Positions 1 through 5,556 of a DNA stretch of 5,931 nucleotides are shown here, one piece after another (position 1 is the first letter of the stretch; each line of letters opens with the position of its first letter). A model generated the notes under the pieces. The model ran no database searches. It saw only the letters and a list, made by a program, of their open reading frames with translations, and was not told the origin of the DNA. The stretch spans positions 1 to 5,931 of the forward strand of contig JAEWSS010000092.1 of the NCBI GenBank assembly GCA_023459755.1. Direction: 5' to 3'. The position numbers and the translations under genes were made by a program. The DNA comes from Verrucomicrobiota bacterium (GTDB lineage: Bacteria; Verrucomicrobiota; Lentisphaeria; Victivallales; Victivallaceae).

Positions 1-579
1 CCCGTCGGTGGCGCCGCGGTTGATTGCCTTGGCAATACCGAAGTCCATGATCTTCGGTACGCCTTCGGTATTTATCATGATATTATGGGTGCAGACGTCG
101 CAGTGAACGATATTAAGATATTTTCCGGAAACGTCGCGGCGGCTGTGGGCGTAGGCGAGACCGCGGGCGATGCGCGACACAATAAACACCGCCAGCTTGG
201 GCGGCAGTGTCAATTTTGCCTTGCGGTGAAACTCCATGAAGTCGTGCAGCGAAATGCCGTCAACGAATTCAAGGACAAAGTAGTACCCGGCTTTGACCCG
301 GTCGAGCTGATAGATCTGAACGATGTTTTCGTGGATCAGGTTGGCTACCAGCTTGGCTTCTTCAATAAAGCGCTCAACGAAGCGTTTGTCTCCGGTGTAC
401 TGATCCACCAGCGTCTTGATGGCGACGATTTTTTCAAATCCGTCCACCCCCTTGAGCCGCGCTTTGTAGACCGAACCCATTCCGCCTTCACCGATTTTCC
501 GGATGATTTCGTATTCGATGCCACCTTTGAACAATCCCTGAAACACGCCGGTCTTGCGGCCGAGCAGACTCATTTTCAT
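1..579 (-). CDS. Hanks-type Ser/Thr protein kinase, N-terminal 193 residues (C-terminus outside window)
   Basis: This is a cytoplasmic eukaryote-like kinase that would phosphorylate Ser/Thr on unknown proteins. Visible in order are the Gly-rich loop GEGGMGSVY (residues 30-38), the ATP-anchoring Lys in VAIK (55), the helix-C Glu in FIEEAKL (73/74), the catalytic loop HCDVCTHN (159-166) with Asp161 and Asn166, and DFG (179-181). The metal- and ATP-binding residues are intact, so activity is expected. However, HRD has become HCD, and the usual Lys two residues after the Asp is Cys, which is uncommon. The activation segment and anything after residue 193 lie beyond the left edge, so membrane segments or sensor domains cannot be judged. 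I chose the ATG at 579 because GGAGG (590-594, minus strand) lies 10 nt upstream and the codon overlaps the stop of the preceding HD gene as ATGA. Kinase assignment is sure; substrate and role are unknown. Confidence 0.95.
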   Translation of the reverse strand, partial: MKMSLLGRKTGVFQGLFKGGIEYEIIRKIGEGGMGSVYKARLKGVDGFEKIVAIKTLVDQYTGDKRFVERFIEEAKLVANLIHENIVQIYQLDRVKAGYYFVLEFVDGISLHDFMEFHRKAKLTLPPKLAVFIVSRIARGLAYAHSRRDVSGKYLNIVHCDVCTHNIMINTEGVPKIMDFGIAKAINRGATDG

Positions 580-1181
580 GATAAGCTGTCCTCCCTGTCG
601 GTAAACGGTTGTCTTGCGAGTTCAAGCTCGCGCAGGCGGCGAAGTTGTCCGGCCGAGCGCAGCCGCCGTGCCGCCGGGGTGAAAAAGTTGAAATTACGCA
701 AGAATTTTATCTCAAAGTCCAGCCATTCCACTTCGGAAAAACTGCGGCCGAGCAGACTCAATTCCTGGCGCAGCAACGCGCCGGAACGATAGAATTCACC
801 GCGGCCGATATATTCAACGTCGGCGTCGCAGAGAATTTTCTCCAATATGGTTGCGGGGACCGCCGGAATTTTTGTGGCGCGAATCGTTCCGGCCGCCGCC
901 GCGGTCTGGGCGGCGGTAAACCCGAATTCCGGCAGCACCCGTTCCGCCAGCTGCGCCGAGGCGGACTCGTGACCCGAATTGCATTCAATATAGCCGAGGT
1001 CGTGAAACCATGCCGCCGCCTCAACTATCGTAAGTTCTTCGTCCGAAAGCCCTTCCAATTCTCCGAATCTTACGGCGTATTTGACTACGGTAAGGGTGTG
1101 ACGTTTGGAATGGTAAAGATAAAGCGGCGGAACTTGATTCAGCCGTTCAAGCGCGAATTTTCTTATCTTTGCGATATTCAT
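576..1181 (-). CDS. HD-domain metal-dependent phosphohydrolase (201 aa)
   Basis: This is a small soluble HD-superfamily protein that probably hydrolyses a phosphate ester, perhaps a nucleotide; the substrate cannot be read from the sequence. Candidate metal ligands appear in the expected order: YHSKRHT (His24, His28), WFHDLGY (His60-Asp61), GHESAS (His71) and CDADVEYIG (Asp119, Asp121). The segment RATKIP (101-106) matches the I-x-AT region common in this HD subgroup. The Arg-rich C-terminus (about 168-195) is probably helical. There is no signal peptide or membrane segment. It is the first gene of a minus-strand operon, and its TGA overlaps the ATG of the Ser/Thr kinase, so the two are probably translationally coupled and may act in one signalling process. 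No Shine-Dalgarno precedes the ATG, and a promoter -10 box ends only 10 nt upstream, suggesting a nearly leaderless mRNA. HD fold is confident; biochemical function is open. Confidence 0.9.
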   Translation of the reverse strand: MNIAKIRKFALERLNQVPPLYLYHSKRHTLTVVKYAVRFGELEGLSDEELTIVEAAAWFHDLGYIECNSGHESASAQLAERVLPEFGFTAAQTAAAAGTIRATKIPAVPATILEKILCDADVEYIGRGEFYRSGALLRQELSLLGRSFSEVEWLDFEIKFLRNFNFFTPAARRLRSAGQLRRLRELELARQPFTDREDSLS

Positions 1182-1191
1182 AATAACAGAG

Positions 1192-1220
1192 AATATAGGT
1201 CAAAAACCGCGATGTGCCAA
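1192..1220 (-). promoter_or_regulatory. Sigma70-like promoter of the HD-kinase operon
   Basis: On the minus strand, TTGGCA (1215-1220) and TATATT (1192-1197) are separated by exactly 17 bp. Transcription would start near 1184-1186, leaving a leader of only a few nucleotides before the ATG at 1181. The fit to consensus is 5/6 at -10 and 5/6 at -35. No ribosome binding site lies between promoter and start codon. Confidence 0.6.
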
Positions 1221-1238
1221 TATTTTTTTGGGAAAAAT

Positions 1239-1267
1239 TTGAGTTTTTTGAACATTTCGGTTATATT
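1239..1267 (+). promoter_or_regulatory. Sigma70-like promoter of recX
   Basis: TTGAGT (1239-1244) and TATATT (1262-1267) are spaced by 17 bp. The -10 sequence is identical to the one used divergently for the HD gene and to the candidate upstream of argB. A start site about 7 nt downstream would fall at 1274-1275, right on the second in-frame ATG of recX (1275). The transcript would therefore be leaderless. No Shine-Dalgarno is visible here, which fits that reading. Confidence 0.5.
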
Positions 1268-1268
1268 G

Positions 1269-1772
1269 ATGAATATGGATGAACTCGAACAAAAAATATT
1301 TGACCGGGCGCTGCGGATGCTTTCCGCACGAGCCCACGGCGTGCGCGAACTGCGAACCAAACTTTTGCGCGGCAAGGAGCCGCCGCCGGAACAAACGGTG
1401 GACGCGGTGGTGGCCGAATGCCGTCGGCTCGGATTTTTGAACGACCGGCAGTTCGCCCGAGACTGCGCCTCCGAGCTGGCGTCCCGCGGCTGCGGCAACG
1501 TGGCGATCCGGTTCAAGTTGAAGACCCGCGGCCTGGCGGCGGAGGATGTAACCGAAGCGATGACCGCTTTGGCCGCCGACTCCGAGAGCGAGGTGGAACG
1601 TGCTCTGTCGGCCGGTAAATTTAAGTTGAAATCGCTCAAAAAGGATGAACAACGGCAGAAAAAAAGGGAAAAATTGTTCCGTTTTCTCGCCGGCCGCGGA
1701 TTCAGCAGCGAAACCGTGCGCGAAGTTTTGCGCCGGCTGTTGTCCGATTCCGAAATCGATGATATATTATGA
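1269..1772 (+). CDS. recX: RecX family regulator of RecA (167 aa)
   Basis: RecX binds the RecA filament and modulates recombination and SOS activity. The family's three-helix repeats are recognisable: RALRMLSARAHGVRELRTKLLRG near residues 13-35, a second module ending in LGFLNDRQFARDCASELASRGCGN (about 56-79), then IRFKLKTRGL and a C-terminal module GRGFSSETVREVL (about 145-157). Length suits the family. ATGs at 1269 and 1275 are both possible. If the upstream promoter is right, the message starts at about 1275, so the shorter 165-residue form would be made. The frame stays open far upstream, but that part is antisense to the HD gene. recA is not adjacent here; argB starts 27 nt after the stop. 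The gene could also be read through into argB. Confidence 0.88.
   Translation: MNMDELEQKIFDRALRMLSARAHGVRELRTKLLRGKEPPPEQTVDAVVAECRRLGFLNDRQFARDCASELASRGCGNVAIRFKLKTRGLAAEDVTEAMTALAADSESEVERALSAGKFKLKSLKKDEQRQKKREKLFRFLAGRGFSSETVREVLRRLLSDSEIDDIL
1740..1768 (+). promoter_or_regulatory. Candidate promoter of the argB-aroK-aroC operon, inside the recX 3' end
   Basis: TTGTCC (1740-1745) and TATATT (1763-1768) are spaced by 17 bp and lie in the last codons of recX. The predicted start near 1775 would give a leader of about 25 nt that contains the argB ribosome binding site. The -10 hexamer matches the two other promoter candidates in this window. The -35 box matches consensus at only 4 of 6 positions, so this is tentative. 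Confidence 0.4.
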
Positions 1773-1785
1773 CATTACAATAAAA

Positions 1786-1791
1786 AAGGAG
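1786..1791 (+). promoter_or_regulatory. Ribosome binding site deciding the argB start
   Basis: AAGGAG lies 8 nt before the ATG at 1800. An in-frame GTG at 1791 would overlap this site and is therefore unlikely to be the start. Confidence 0.85.
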
Positions 1792-1799
1792 TGTTGCAC

Positions 1800-2684
1800 A
1801 TGGATTTAAGTCTGCAGAAGGCAAAAGTGCTGGTCGAGGCGCTGCCGTATATACAGAAATTCCGGCAGGCGCTGGTGGTCATAAAATTCGGCGGCAGTTC
1901 GATGGAAGATCCCGAACTGGTGCGCGCCACCATGCAGGACGTTGTGCTTATGGAGTGCATCGGTTTGCGCCCGGTGGTGGTGCACGGCGGCGGCAAGGCG
2001 ATCTCGGCCGAACTCAAACGGCTCAATATTCCGGTGGAGTTCGTCAACGGTCTGCGGCGCACCTGCGAACGAACCATCAAGGTGGTGGATGATGTTCTGC
2101 ACAATCAGGTCAACAGCAATCTGGTTCAGCTGGCGCAGGCGGCCGGCGGCAACGCGATCGGCATTTCCGGAAAGCATGTGCTAAAAGCTAAGAAGACCTT
2201 TTCCGTGGACCCGGCGACCGGCGAAAAGTTCGATGTCGGATTTGTCGGAGAAGTCGTCGGGGTGGACGCCATGCCGATAATGCATGCGCTGTGGGAGGGG
2301 TATATTCCGGTGGTGACTCCGCTCGGCACCGGTGAAAACGGCGAGGTGTTCAATATCAACGCCGACACCGCCGCCTGCCGGATCGCCGAGGCGCTTCATG
2401 CCAGAAAACTGGTGTTTTTGTCCGATGTGCCGGGCTTGATGCGCGACCCGTCCGACGAGTCCAGCGTCATCAGTTCGGTCTGCACAACCGACGTGCCGAA
2501 GCTGATTGCCGACAAGGTCATTTCCGGCGGCATGCTCCCTAAGATTCAGAGTTGTCTGGACGCGCTCGCCGCCGGCGTCAACAAGGTGCATATGATTGAC
2601 GGACGGGTCGAACACTCGCTGCTGCTTGAACTTTTTACCGACAGCGGCGTCGGCACTCAGATCGTCCGTCCGGACTCGATTTGA
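1800..2684 (+). CDS. argB: Acetylglutamate kinase (N-acetyl-L-glutamate 5-phosphotransferase)
   Basis: ArgB phosphorylates N-acetylglutamate with ATP, the second step of arginine synthesis, in the cytoplasm. The 294 residues span the family length. Visible amino acid kinase motifs are VIKFGGSSM (27-35), VVHGGGKAIS (61-69), NGLRRT (83-88) with the substrate-contacting Arg, NINADTAA (185-192) and ISGGMLPK (241-248). The extra N-terminal helix KAKVLVEALPYIQKF (7-21) is the type seen in arginine-inhibited hexameric enzymes, so feedback inhibition by arginine is likely. A small oddity is NGLRRTCE, where the family usually has a T-D pair after GLRV. The start is fixed by AAGGAG 8 nt upstream. aroK begins 2 nt after the stop, so argB probably leads an argB-aroK-aroC operon. 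Identification is secure. Confidence 0.97.
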   Translation: MDLSLQKAKVLVEALPYIQKFRQALVVIKFGGSSMEDPELVRATMQDVVLMECIGLRPVVVHGGGKAISAELKRLNIPVEFVNGLRRTCERTIKVVDDVLHNQVNSNLVQLAQAAGGNAIGISGKHVLKAKKTFSVDPATGEKFDVGFVGEVVGVDAMPIMHALWEGYIPVVTPLGTGENGEVFNINADTAACRIAEALHARKLVFLSDVPGLMRDPSDESSVISSVCTTDVPKLIADKVISGGMLPKIQSCLDALAAGVNKVHMIDGRVEHSLLLELFTDSGVGTQIVRPDSI

Positions 2685-2686
2685 AG

Positions 2687-3241
2687 ATGAATATCGTTCT
2701 CACCGGTCTGAAACACTGCGGCAAGTCCACCCAGGCCGCAATGCTGGCGGAAAAACTCGGATGGAAAACGGTGGACGCCGACCGCGCAATCGAGCGGGCT
2801 TTCGCCGCTTCAACCGGAGAATCGCTTTCCTGCCGCGATATTTACAAGTCGCGCGGCGAAGAGTTTTTCCGCAAACTTGAAGTCGGCACAATAACCGCAT
2901 TCGCCTCCGGCGACAATGTGGAAAACACCGTTTATTCGCTGGGCGGCGGCGCGGTCGGCAATATCTTTCTTGCGCCGGAAGTGCTGAAGAAAATCGGGAA
3001 GGTGGTTTATCTTCAGGCCGAACCGCTGGTGTTGTACTCGCGGATTGCCGACGAGGGGCTGCCGCCGTTCCTGACCTCTTTTTCCGACCCGTTCGCCGGA
3101 TTCAAGTGTCTCTGCGCCGAACGCGAAACTGCGCTGCTTGCCGCCGCCGACGCGGTTTTTCACCTCGACATGCAGCTTCCCGCCCGCGAAAATAATGACA
3201 ATCTGCTTGAATTTTTAAGATCGGAGTTCAATCTGAAATGA
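2687..3241 (+). CDS. aroK: Shikimate kinase (184 aa)
   Basis: This enzyme would phosphorylate shikimate to shikimate 3-phosphate, step five of the chorismate pathway. The Walker A is GLKHCGKST (7-15). Shikimate-site residues are Asp32 in VDADRAIE, Arg62 in FFRKLE, the LGGGAV loop (85-90) and Arg146 in CAERETAL. The lid reads DEGLPPFL (122-129) where many family members have an RPLL-type sequence, so the usual lid Arg is absent. The C-terminal part is otherwise divergent. The ATG at 2687 starts 2 nt after argB; an alternative TTG at 2681 would overlap the argB stop as TTGA. No strong ribosome binding site is seen, so translation probably depends on coupling to argB. The stop overlaps the aroC ATG. 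The aroC neighbour strongly supports shikimate kinase over another small P-loop kinase. Confidence 0.88.
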   Translation: MNIVLTGLKHCGKSTQAAMLAEKLGWKTVDADRAIERAFAASTGESLSCRDIYKSRGEEFFRKLEVGTITAFASGDNVENTVYSLGGGAVGNIFLAPEVLKKIGKVVYLQAEPLVLYSRIADEGLPPFLTSFSDPFAGFKCLCAERETALLAAADAVFHLDMQLPARENNDNLLEFLRSEFNLK

Positions 3242-4281
3242 GTGGAAACACCTTTGGCGAGATTTTTAGAGTCACCACTTTCGGGGAATCCCACGGTCCA
3301 GCCGTCGGTGTTGTGATCGACGGCGTGCCGTCCGGTCTGCCGATCGACGTCGAGTTTGTTCAGCATGAACTCGACCGCCGCCGCCCCGGTCAGTCCGCCA
3401 TGACCACCCAGCGACGGGAGTGCGACGCGGTCGAAATACTTTCCGGCGTGTTCCAAGGCCTTTCCACCGGCACGCCGCTCGCCATGCTGATCCGCAATCA
3501 GGACCAGCACAGCGCCGACTATTCCAATATCGCCGAAATCTTCCGCCCCGGCCACGCCGACCGCGGATTTTTTTCCAAGTACGGACTTCGCGACTACCGC
3601 GGCGGCGGACGCTCCTCCGGGCGTGAGACCGCCGCCAGAGTCGCCGCCGGCGCCGTAGCAAAATTGCTGCTGCGCACAGAAGGCATAGTCGTTGCCGCCG
3701 GCACGATTGAGGCGGCCGGTGTCGCCGCCGGAAAACGCGACTTCAATGAGGTCGAAAATAATCCGATGCGCTGTCCGGATTCCGAGGCGGCGAAACTTAT
3801 GGAACAGGCTGTTCTGGCCGCGGCCCGCGACGGCGACTCGGTCGGCGGTGTCGCCGAATGTATTGTCAGCGGTCTGCCCGCCGGACTTGGCGAACCGGTG
3901 TTCGATAAGTTCGACGCGCTTCTCGCCCAGGCCATGCTCTCCCTGGGCGCCGTGAAGGGGATCGAGTTCGGCGCCGGATTCAACGCCGCCAGACTGCGCG
4001 GCAGTGTGAACAATCTTGCCGGACATTCCGGCGGCATTCAGGGCGGGATCTCCACCGGTGAGCCGGTCATTTTCCGGGTGGCCGTGAAACCGACGCCGTC
4101 AATATCAATTCCGCAGACGGCGGAAAATGTTCGCGGCGAAACCGTGGAATGCACCATCAAGGGGCGGCACGATCCCTGCATCCTGCCCAGAATCATTCCG
4201 GTTGTCGAGGCCATGACCGCCATCGTCACCGCCGACCTGCTGCTCCGCAACCGCGCCGCCCGCGCTCGTTTCCGACCGTGA
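3238..4281 (+). CDS. aroC: Chorismate synthase (347 aa)
   Basis: AroC converts 5-enolpyruvylshikimate 3-phosphate to chorismate, the last common step to aromatic amino acids and folate, using reduced FMN. Signature motifs are all present: TTFGESHGPAVG (13-24) with His19, RRRPGQS (47-53), RPGHAD (103-108) with His106, YRGGGRSSGRETAARVAAG (120-138), GDSVGG (199-204), GGIQGGISTG (265-274), KPTPSI (284-289) and GRHDPC (309-314). Residues between RGS (254-256) and HSGG (263-266) are fewer than in the E. coli enzyme as I recall it, a shortened surface loop. The ATG overlaps the aroK TGA as ATGA, with GGAG 11 nt upstream. It is the last gene of the operon; about 350 bp of non-coding DNA follow. Identification is secure. 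Confidence 0.97.
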   Translation: MSGNTFGEIFRVTTFGESHGPAVGVVIDGVPSGLPIDVEFVQHELDRRRPGQSAMTTQRRECDAVEILSGVFQGLSTGTPLAMLIRNQDQHSADYSNIAEIFRPGHADRGFFSKYGLRDYRGGGRSSGRETAARVAAGAVAKLLLRTEGIVVAAGTIEAAGVAAGKRDFNEVENNPMRCPDSEAAKLMEQAVLAAARDGDSVGGVAECIVSGLPAGLGEPVFDKFDALLAQAMLSLGAVKGIEFGAGFNAARLRGSVNNLAGHSGGIQGGISTGEPVIFRVAVKPTPSISIPQTAENVRGETVECTIKGRHDPCILPRIIPVVEAMTAIVTADLLLRNRAARARFRP

Positions 4282-4482
4282 GATCGGGGACGTGAAAGAC
4301 AAAACGGCTGGAATATCGCCGGTCGGCGCGTAATGGCGGCGGCGGACGGGGCGGGCGAACGTGACAATCGCCGTCGGCTTCATGGTCCCATCTGCTGGGG
4401 GGGCGTATCTGCGGCTTTATTGCGGAAAACCTGATGTATTTTTCGGCATGGATTTTTCGACGTGCGGACACTGAATAATTGT

Positions 4483-4529
4483 TGTTGCCGGCATAAAAGT
4501 CAAATACATCGGCAATATTCTGTTTTTTT
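4483..4529 (+). terminator. Weak intrinsic terminator candidate after aroC
   Basis: TGTTGCCG (4483-4490) can pair with CGGCAATA (4510-4517) over 8 bp with one G-U pair. The loop is long (19 nt), and a run of seven T (4523-4529) begins 5 nt after the stem. The large loop and offset T-run make it weaker than a typical terminator. Confidence 0.35.
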
Positions 4530-4607
4530 ATTTGCACTGCTGGTTATATAATGCTATTTTACAAAAGTTAAGAAAGGCGGGCGGCAATATGTTGCTGTTG
4601 TCGGCAA
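4485..4607. repeat. Cluster of four CGGCAA/TTGCCG hexamers around the regulator promoter
   Basis: TTGCCG occurs at 4485-4490 and CGGCAA at 4510-4515, 4582-4587 and 4602-4607. Two copies extend to the 9-mer CGGCAATAT (4510-4518 and 4582-4590), 72 bp apart and on either side of the TATAAT box. They could be operator half-sites, for instance for autoregulation by the AraC-type protein. The hexamer also occurs in coding DNA of this GC-rich genome, so chance is possible. Confidence 0.35.
4524..4552 (+). promoter_or_regulatory. Promoter candidate of the AraC-family gene
   Basis: A perfect TATAAT lies at 4547-4552, but the position 17 bp upstream is only a T-run (4524-4529), a poor -35 box. TTGCAC at 4532-4537 is too close, at 9 bp. 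Transcription from about 4559 would give a leader of roughly 73 nt. A weak -35 fits a promoter that needs an activator, but this is inference. Confidence 0.45.
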
Positions 4608-4639
4608 CGGGGTTTCTCAGGGGGAAAAGTTTTGTTTGA
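4589..4639 (+). CDS. Possible 16-codon leader peptide overlapping the regulator start
   Basis: An ATG at 4589 opens a short frame reading MLLLSATGFLRGKSFV and stops at a TGA (4637-4639) that lies 8 nt inside the regulator gene, in another frame. AAAGG at 4573-4577 is about 11 nt upstream, rather far for a ribosome binding site. The overlap would allow translational coupling to the TTG-started regulator. A frame this short can arise by chance, and no other evidence supports expression. Confidence 0.2.
   Translation: MLLLSATGFLRGKSFV
4619..4624 (+). promoter_or_regulatory. Ribosome binding site supporting the TTG start at 4632
   Basis: AGGGGG lies 7 nt before the TTG at 4632. No in-frame ATG offers a comparable site, and the next residues align with the start of the N-terminal domain, so the TTG is the best start. 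Confidence 0.65.
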
Positions 4640-5408
4640 GCATGTTTCACAGATAAAATCGCTATACCATTACAGTGCTCCAAGCGATCGTAAGATCATA
4701 CCGTATACCGTTCAACCCGGGTTTGAAATTGTTGAACTTCTCAGCGGCGGAACCGTGCTGTTTGAAAAAAACGGCGAAGTTCAGCAGTTTCGCAAGGGAA
4801 CAATTTTTTGGCATGTGGCCGGAGAAAACTCGGTTTGCCATACTTTGGAAAGCGATCCATATCAATGTTTTGTCTTTAATATCGAGGTGGATCGCAACCT
4901 GTCCGGGCGTCCGGCTCCGCGTGTTTCGTGCTGGTACCCGGCCGAAGACGCGCTCAATTTTTGCCGCGAAGCATTTCAGGCGTTTCATGCCGGAGCGCTG
5001 CCGATGGAAACCCTTACCGCCTATATATATTCGACTTTGGTGTATAACGCCCAGACCTCGCGCAAACTGCTTGAACTTCCGGCCATCAGGCCGCTGCATG
5101 TGGCGATGAATTTTATAAAAAACCATTGCGTCGAAGATATTTCCGTTGACGACGTGGCCAGGCAGGCGCGGGTCAGCCGTTCATATTTATTCAGATTGTT
5201 CAAAACGTATCTTCACACCAGTCCGCATCAGTATCAGACCAGTCTGCGCATTGATCTTGCAAAGTTGAAACTTGCCAGTGACGAATGTTCAATCAAGGAA
5301 ATCGCCGCCGACTGCGGATTTGAGTTTATTCATGTTTTTTATAGGAGATTTAAAGAGATAACCAAAATATCACCGGCGGAATATCGAAGAAAATACTCGA
5401 CGCGATGA
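4632..5408 (+). CDS. AraC/XylS-family transcriptional regulator with N-terminal cupin-like domain (258 aa)
   Basis: This is a DNA-binding regulator, probably responding to a small ligand such as a sugar, though the ligand cannot be told. Residues about 20-90 form a beta-rich cupin-like sensor (PGFEIVELLSGGTVLFEKNGE, with FRKGTIFWHV at 53-62). Residues 100-150 are a helical linker. The C-terminal domain holds both helix-turn-helix units: SVDDVARQARVSRSYLFRLFK (171-191) and SIKEIAADCGFEFIHVFYRRFK (220-241), closing with the family signature ISPAEYRRKY (246-255). It starts at TTG with AGGGGG 7 nt upstream. It stands alone between aroC and an AIDA-type gene on the same strand and has its own terminator. 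It may control itself, through the CGGCAA repeats upstream, or the gene downstream; both are guesses. Codon use is less GC-rich than in argB to aroC. Family assignment is secure. Confidence 0.93.
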   Translation: MFEHVSQIKSLYHYSAPSDRKIIPYTVQPGFEIVELLSGGTVLFEKNGEVQQFRKGTIFWHVAGENSVCHTLESDPYQCFVFNIEVDRNLSGRPAPRVSCWYPAEDALNFCREAFQAFHAGALPMETLTAYIYSTLVYNAQTSRKLLELPAIRPLHVAMNFIKNHCVEDISVDDVARQARVSRSYLFRLFKTYLHTSPHQYQTSLRIDLAKLKLASDECSIKEIAADCGFEFIHVFYRRFKEITKISPAEYRRKYSTR

Positions 5409-5556
5409 AGTGGCGAATAGTTTGTATCGGTTAAAAAAATATTGAAACTTTTGAGCTGATAAATCATGACTTTTGTGTATTTAATGGCTATTGAGGCATT
5501 GTAACGCCTTTTGCCGGCTGTCATCTATAAAGATTTATTTATAAAGATATTAAGAA

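Larger units (their letters stand above)
4282..4631 (+). other. Intergenic region between aroC and the AraC-family gene
   Basis: This stretch of 350 bp has no convincing gene. The first 150 bp are GC-rich with no protein-like pattern. The remainder is AT-richer and regulatory in look: a 9-bp perfect inverted repeat (GATGTATTT at 4433-4441 with AAATACATC at 4502-4510), a weak terminator, a TATAAT box at 4547-4552, repeated CGGCAA hexamers, and a ribosome binding site just before the TTG start of the regulator. A run of seven G lies at 4397-4403. Confidence 0.7.

Noticed and set aside
85..792. Open frame on the plus strand across the kinase and HD genes
   Set aside because: It is the mirror of two well-supported minus-strand genes and shows no domain of its own.
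609..1268. Upstream extension of the recX frame to 387 residues
   Set aside because: The added part lies antisense to the HD-domain gene, has no family resemblance, and a promoter sits immediately before the RecX-like portion.
3160..4026. Long open frame (288 codons) opposite aroC
   Set aside because: It is antisense to a certain chorismate synthase gene; its Gly/Ala-rich composition is what GC-rich codons give on the other strand.
4397..4403. Run of seven G as a possible phase-variation tract
   Set aside because: It lies in non-coding DNA well upstream of the promoter candidate and is short; no switching effect can be argued.
4333..4434. Short plus-strand frame of 33 codons in line with aroC after its stop
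   Set aside because: It would be a readthrough-type tail, but it lacks a ribosome site and has random-looking Arg/Ala-rich content, as expected in GC-rich DNA.
4438..4459. Two ATTTTTCG copies 14 bp apart as an AraC-type direct-repeat operator
   Set aside because: They are about 90 bp upstream of the -10 box, AT-rich and short; the CGGCAA copies are better placed.
4226..4537. Minus-strand frame of 103 codons in the gap after aroC
   Set aside because: It overlaps the aroC 3' end, has a Pro/Arg-rich low-complexity product, and no ribosome binding site or promoter was seen.
5497..5514. GGC/GCC hairpin followed by TTTT as a second terminator
   Set aside because: The stem is only 3-4 bp with an 8-nt loop; the hairpin at 5557-5592 is far better.
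5339..5524. Minus-strand frame of 61 codons overlapping the regulator's 3' end
   Set aside because: It is mostly antisense to the regulator gene or in AT-rich spacer, without a ribosome site or recognisable motif.
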